From Lachnospiraceae bacterium (GTDB taxonomy: Bacteria; Bacillota; Clostridia; Lachnospirales; Lachnospiraceae), in contig JAGCCY010000034.1 of the NCBI GenBank assembly GCA_017651385.1, positions 1 to 8,892 on the forward strand: DNA of 8,892 nt, in the 5' to 3' direction. This document shows positions 6,764 through 8,892 of the stretch, one piece after another. The position numbers and the translations under genes were made by a program. The notes beneath the pieces were generated by a model. It was not told the origin of the DNA and ran no database searches. It saw only the letters and a program-made list of their open reading frames with translations. Every line of letters begins with the position of its first letter. Positions within the stretch are counted from its first letter, which is position 1.

Positions 6764-8356
6764 GTGGGCAGTTTTGACAAAGAAATAAACAGAAGACGCA
6801 CGTTTGCTATTATATCCCACCCCGATGCAGGTAAAACAACACTTACGGAAAAGTTTTTACTGTACGGCGGAGCCATTAATCTTGCGGGTTCCGTTAAGGG
6901 TAAGGCAACGGCGCGTCATGCGGTCTCGGACTGGATGGAGATCGAAAAGGAAAGAGGTATTTCGGTCACTTCTTCGGTACTTCAGTTTGAATACGACGGA
7001 TTTTGCATAAACATCCTCGATACACCGGGACATCAGGATTTCTCGGAAGATACTTACAGGACTTTGATGGCAGCGGATTCCGCGGTCATGGTCATAGACG
7101 CATCAAAGGGTGTCGAGGCACAGACCAGGAAGCTTTTTAAAGTCTGTGCTATGAGAGGCATTCCGATATTTACGTTCATCAACAAATTGGACCGTGACGC
7201 CAATGATACCTTTGAACTACTGGACGACGTTGAAAAAGAACTCGGGATAGCGACCTGTCCCATCAACTGGCCCATAGGTTCGGGAAAAGCATTTAAAGGC
7301 GTATTTGACCGTAAGAGCGAGAGCATATATACCTATTCAGATACCCAGAAGGGTACAAAGGAAGGCGAGACAAAGATAGTATCCATTCACGACGAGGCGG
7401 CCATGAAGGCTGAGATCGGCGATGAAGCGGAAGAAAAGCTTCTTGAAGAGATAGAGCTTCTGGATGGCGCAAGCTCGGAGTTCGACATCGATCTTGTAAG
7501 AGCGGGAAAGTTAACGCCTGTGTTCTTTGGCTCGGCGCTTACTAACTTCGGTGTGGAGATATTCTTAAAGCATTTCCTTGAGATGACCACATCACCGCTT
7601 CCGAGAAAGTCGGAAGAGGGCACGGTAGAGCCTACGGAAGATGATTTCTCGGCATTCGTGTTCAAGATACAGGCGAACATGAACAAGGCCCACAGAGACC
7701 GTATCGCATTTATGCGTATATGCTCGGGCAAGTTCGATGCCGAAAAGGAAGTAAGGCATGTACAGGGCAACAAGGTCATGAGACTTTCGCAGCCCCAGCA
7801 GATAATGGCGGATGAAAGAAAGATCCTTTCCGAAGCCTATGCGGGCGATATCATAGGTGTGTTCGATCCGGGTATCTTCTCGATCGGCGATACGGTATGC
7901 GCACCGAAGATGAAGGTAAAATACGAAGGTATACCGACATTTGCCCCCGAGCATTTTGCAAGGGTCAGACAGATCGATACCATGAAGCGTAAGCAGTTTA
8001 TAAAGGGTATCACGCAGATCGCACAGGAAGGCGCGATCCAGATCTTCCAGGAACTTAATACGGGTATGGAAGAGATCATCGTGGGCGTTGTCGGAGTTCT
8101 TCAGTTCGATGTACTTAAATACCGTCTGGAAAACGAATACAACGTTGAGATAAGGCTTGATATGCTGCCTTACGAGCATATAAGGTGGATCGAGAACAAA
8201 GATATAGATGTAGCCAAGCTTACCGGCACTTCGGATATGAAGAAGGTTACGGACTTAAAGGGAAGACCTTTGCTTTTATTTGTAAATTCTTGGAGTATTC
8301 AGATGACAATAGAGCGAAACAACGGCCTTGTGCTGACCGAGTTTTCGCGTGATTAG
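6764..8356 (+). CDS. prfC: Peptide chain release factor 3
   Basis: RF3 is a cytosolic translational GTPase that removes RF1 or RF2 from the ribosome after peptide release. The 530-residue protein starts with GTG. GTPase motifs: G1 SHPDAGKT (18-25), switch 1 ERGISVTSS (63-71), G3 DTPGHQDF (86-93) and G4 NKLD (140-143). The stretch SDWMEIEKERGISVTSS is typical for RF3 and separates it from EF-G and TetM-like proteins, which are also longer. Domain II follows at about 300-385 and domain III to the end (LENEYNVEIRLDMLPYEHIRW). It is 15 bases after deoB and 9 bases before the Asp23-family gene. Its TAG stop overlaps the next gene's Shine-Dalgarno site. Confidence 0.97.
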   Translation: MGSFDKEINRRRTFAIISHPDAGKTTLTEKFLLYGGAINLAGSVKGKATARHAVSDWMEIEKERGISVTSSVLQFEYDGFCINILDTPGHQDFSEDTYRTLMAADSAVMVIDASKGVEAQTRKLFKVCAMRGIPIFTFINKLDRDANDTFELLDDVEKELGIATCPINWPIGSGKAFKGVFDRKSESIYTYSDTQKGTKEGETKIVSIHDEAAMKAEIGDEAEEKLLEEIELLDGASSEFDIDLVRAGKLTPVFFGSALTNFGVEIFLKHFLEMTTSPLPRKSEEGTVEPTEDDFSAFVFKIQANMNKAHRDRIAFMRICSGKFDAEKEVRHVQGNKVMRLSQPQQIMADERKILSEAYAGDIIGVFDPGIFSIGDTVCAPKMKVKYEGIPTFAPEHFARVRQIDTMKRKQFIKGITQIAQEGAIQIFQELNTGMEEIIVGVVGVLQFDVLKYRLENEYNVEIRLDMLPYEHIRWIENKDIDVAKLTGTSDMKKVTDLKGRPLLLFVNSWSIQMTIERNNGLVLTEFSRD

Positions 8357-8360
8357 GAGG
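8355..8360 (+). promoter_or_regulatory. Ribosome binding site overlapping the prfC stop
   Basis: AGGAGG, 5 bases before the ATG at 8366, uses the last two bases of the prfC TAG. This implies coupled translation of prfC and the Asp23-family gene. Confidence 0.8.
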
Positions 8361-8365
8361 ACAAA

Positions 8366-8722
8366 ATGGATACAGTTAAGGGATGTGAGACAAACGTTAA
8401 GATCGCCAATGATGTTGTGGGCAAGATCGCAGCGATCGCCGCTTTGGAAGTTGAAGGCGTTTCGGCGATGGGCAGCAACATCACTACCGAGCTTTTGGGC
8501 AAGGTGGGCATGAAGAACATCGTAAAGAACGTTAAGGTTGATGTTCTTAACAATGAGGTGACCATTGATATCGTTATCACCGTTGAGTACGGACATAATC
8601 TTCCGAGCACGAGCCAGAAGGTTCAGGCCAGAGTTAAGCAGGCCGTTGAGAACATGACCGGTCTTACGGTTTCCGATGTTAACGTTCGTGTGGCAGGGAT
8701 AAGTTTAAGTAAGGAACATTAG
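8366..8722 (+). CDS. Asp23/Gls24 family protein (YqhY-like)
   Basis: The 118-residue protein is a complete Asp23/Gls24-family member: KIANDVVGKIAAIAALEVEGV (about 12-32), ELLGK, the strand pair VKVDVLNNEVTIDIVITVEYG (about 56-76), and the C-terminal VKQAVENMTGLTVSDVNVRVAGI. It has no signal peptide or membrane helix, so it is cytoplasmic. In Bacillus subtilis the related yqhY lies immediately upstream of nusB, as here, and has been linked to fatty acid synthesis through its accB-accC neighbours; those genes are not in this window. Asp23 proteins are also tied to envelope stress in staphylococci. The exact role here is unknown. It ends in TAG one base before the nusB start. Confidence 0.92.
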   Translation: MDTVKGCETNVKIANDVVGKIAAIAALEVEGVSAMGSNITTELLGKVGMKNIVKNVKVDVLNNEVTIDIVITVEYGHNLPSTSQKVQARVKQAVENMTGLTVSDVNVRVAGISLSKEH

Positions 8723-8723
8723 G

Positions 8724-8892
8724 ATGAAAAGAAGCGAACAAAGAGAAGCGGAGTTTTTGGTACTGTTTCGTGCGCTGTTCAATGAAACAGGGGAGATGGA
8801 AGGTCAGACGGACATGTTCTTCAGCGCTGAAGGCGACGACTTAAGCGTTAAGGTGTCGGAATCCGATAAGGAATATGTTAAGACCCGTGTAC
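8724..8892 (+). CDS. nusB: Transcription antitermination factor NusB (3' partial)
   Basis: The first 56 codons are visible and the gene runs off the window. It starts MKRSEQREAEFLVLFRALFNE, matching the basic first helix and the RE-x-LF pattern of NusB, which binds boxA RNA with NusE (S10) in rRNA antitermination. The later SDKEYVKTRV segment also fits the family's helix 3 (D-x-EYxK). The start ATG follows AAGGA (8711-8715) with 8 bases, inside the end of the Asp23-family gene, and only one base separates the two genes. The Asp23-family to nusB order is a known firmicute arrangement. The call rests on a short N-terminal fragment plus context. Confidence 0.85.
   Translation, partial: MKRSEQREAEFLVLFRALFNETGEMEGQTDMFFSAEGDDLSVKVSESDKEYVKTRV

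Noticed and set aside
7592..8179. Antisense open frame (195 codons) opposite prfC.
   Set aside because: Shadow of the RF3 coding frame; no independent support.
6764..8356. prfC as a tetracycline-resistance ribosomal protection protein or EF-G.
   Set aside because: Length (530 residues) and the SDWMEIEKERGISVTSS segment are those of RF3; the extra C-terminal domains of TetM and EF-G are absent.
1..8892. CRISPR arrays, tRNA or rRNA genes, insertion sequences.
   Set aside because: No spaced direct repeats, cloverleaf-like segments, rRNA stretches or transposase-like frames were seen.

Overview
The window reads like a chromosomal segment of a Gram-positive Clostridia-type bacterium, most likely a member of the Lachnospiraceae or a close relative. 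This rests on the wording of the conserved proteins, strong AGGAGG-type ribosome binding sites, moderate GC content, and the Firmicute gene order Asp23-family gene then nusB. The family-level placement is inference; no database was searched. All supported genes are on the + strand and there are no gene-free stretches longer than 300 bases.

Region 1 (1-2295) is the 3' part of a gene for a membrane receptor-like protein. It has a cytoplasmic TIR domain, truncated at its N terminus by the window edge, then one membrane helix and a large WD40/PQQ-like beta-propeller. Region 2 (2296-2749) holds a candidate extended -10 promoter, a structured leader, rpsO (ribosomal protein S15) and a clear intrinsic terminator. 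Region 3 (2750-5009) is an unusual 80-base imperfect hairpin followed by pnp (polynucleotide phosphorylase), which ends in a second intrinsic terminator. Region 4 (5043-8892) is a tight run of lspA, deoB, prfC, an Asp23/Gls24-family gene and the start of nusB, with gaps of 29, 15, 9 and 1 bases.

The most striking observation is in pnp. The gene has a full-length frame of 695 codons plus stop with all expected domains (RNase PH, helical linker, RNase PH, KH, S1), but codon 311 is TAG. The stop falls directly before the conserved RPDGR start of the second RNase PH domain, where relatives usually have lysine. Everything after it stays in frame and conserved, including the catalytic residues. It could be a recent nonsense mutation, a sequencing error, or a leaky stop. 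Three other genes here end in TAG at natural positions, which argues against general reassignment of TAG.

The rpsO-pnp order and the long hairpin between them resemble the E. coli locus, where RNase III and PNPase process the pnp leader to autoregulate it. Together, rpsO, pnp, prfC and nusB make this largely a housekeeping region for translation, RNA decay and transcription. lspA adds lipoprotein processing and deoB nucleoside salvage. The TIR gene is the only clearly accessory element. I did not find a clearly new multi-gene system; the interrupted pnp, its leader hairpin and the TIR receptor are the points worth following up.
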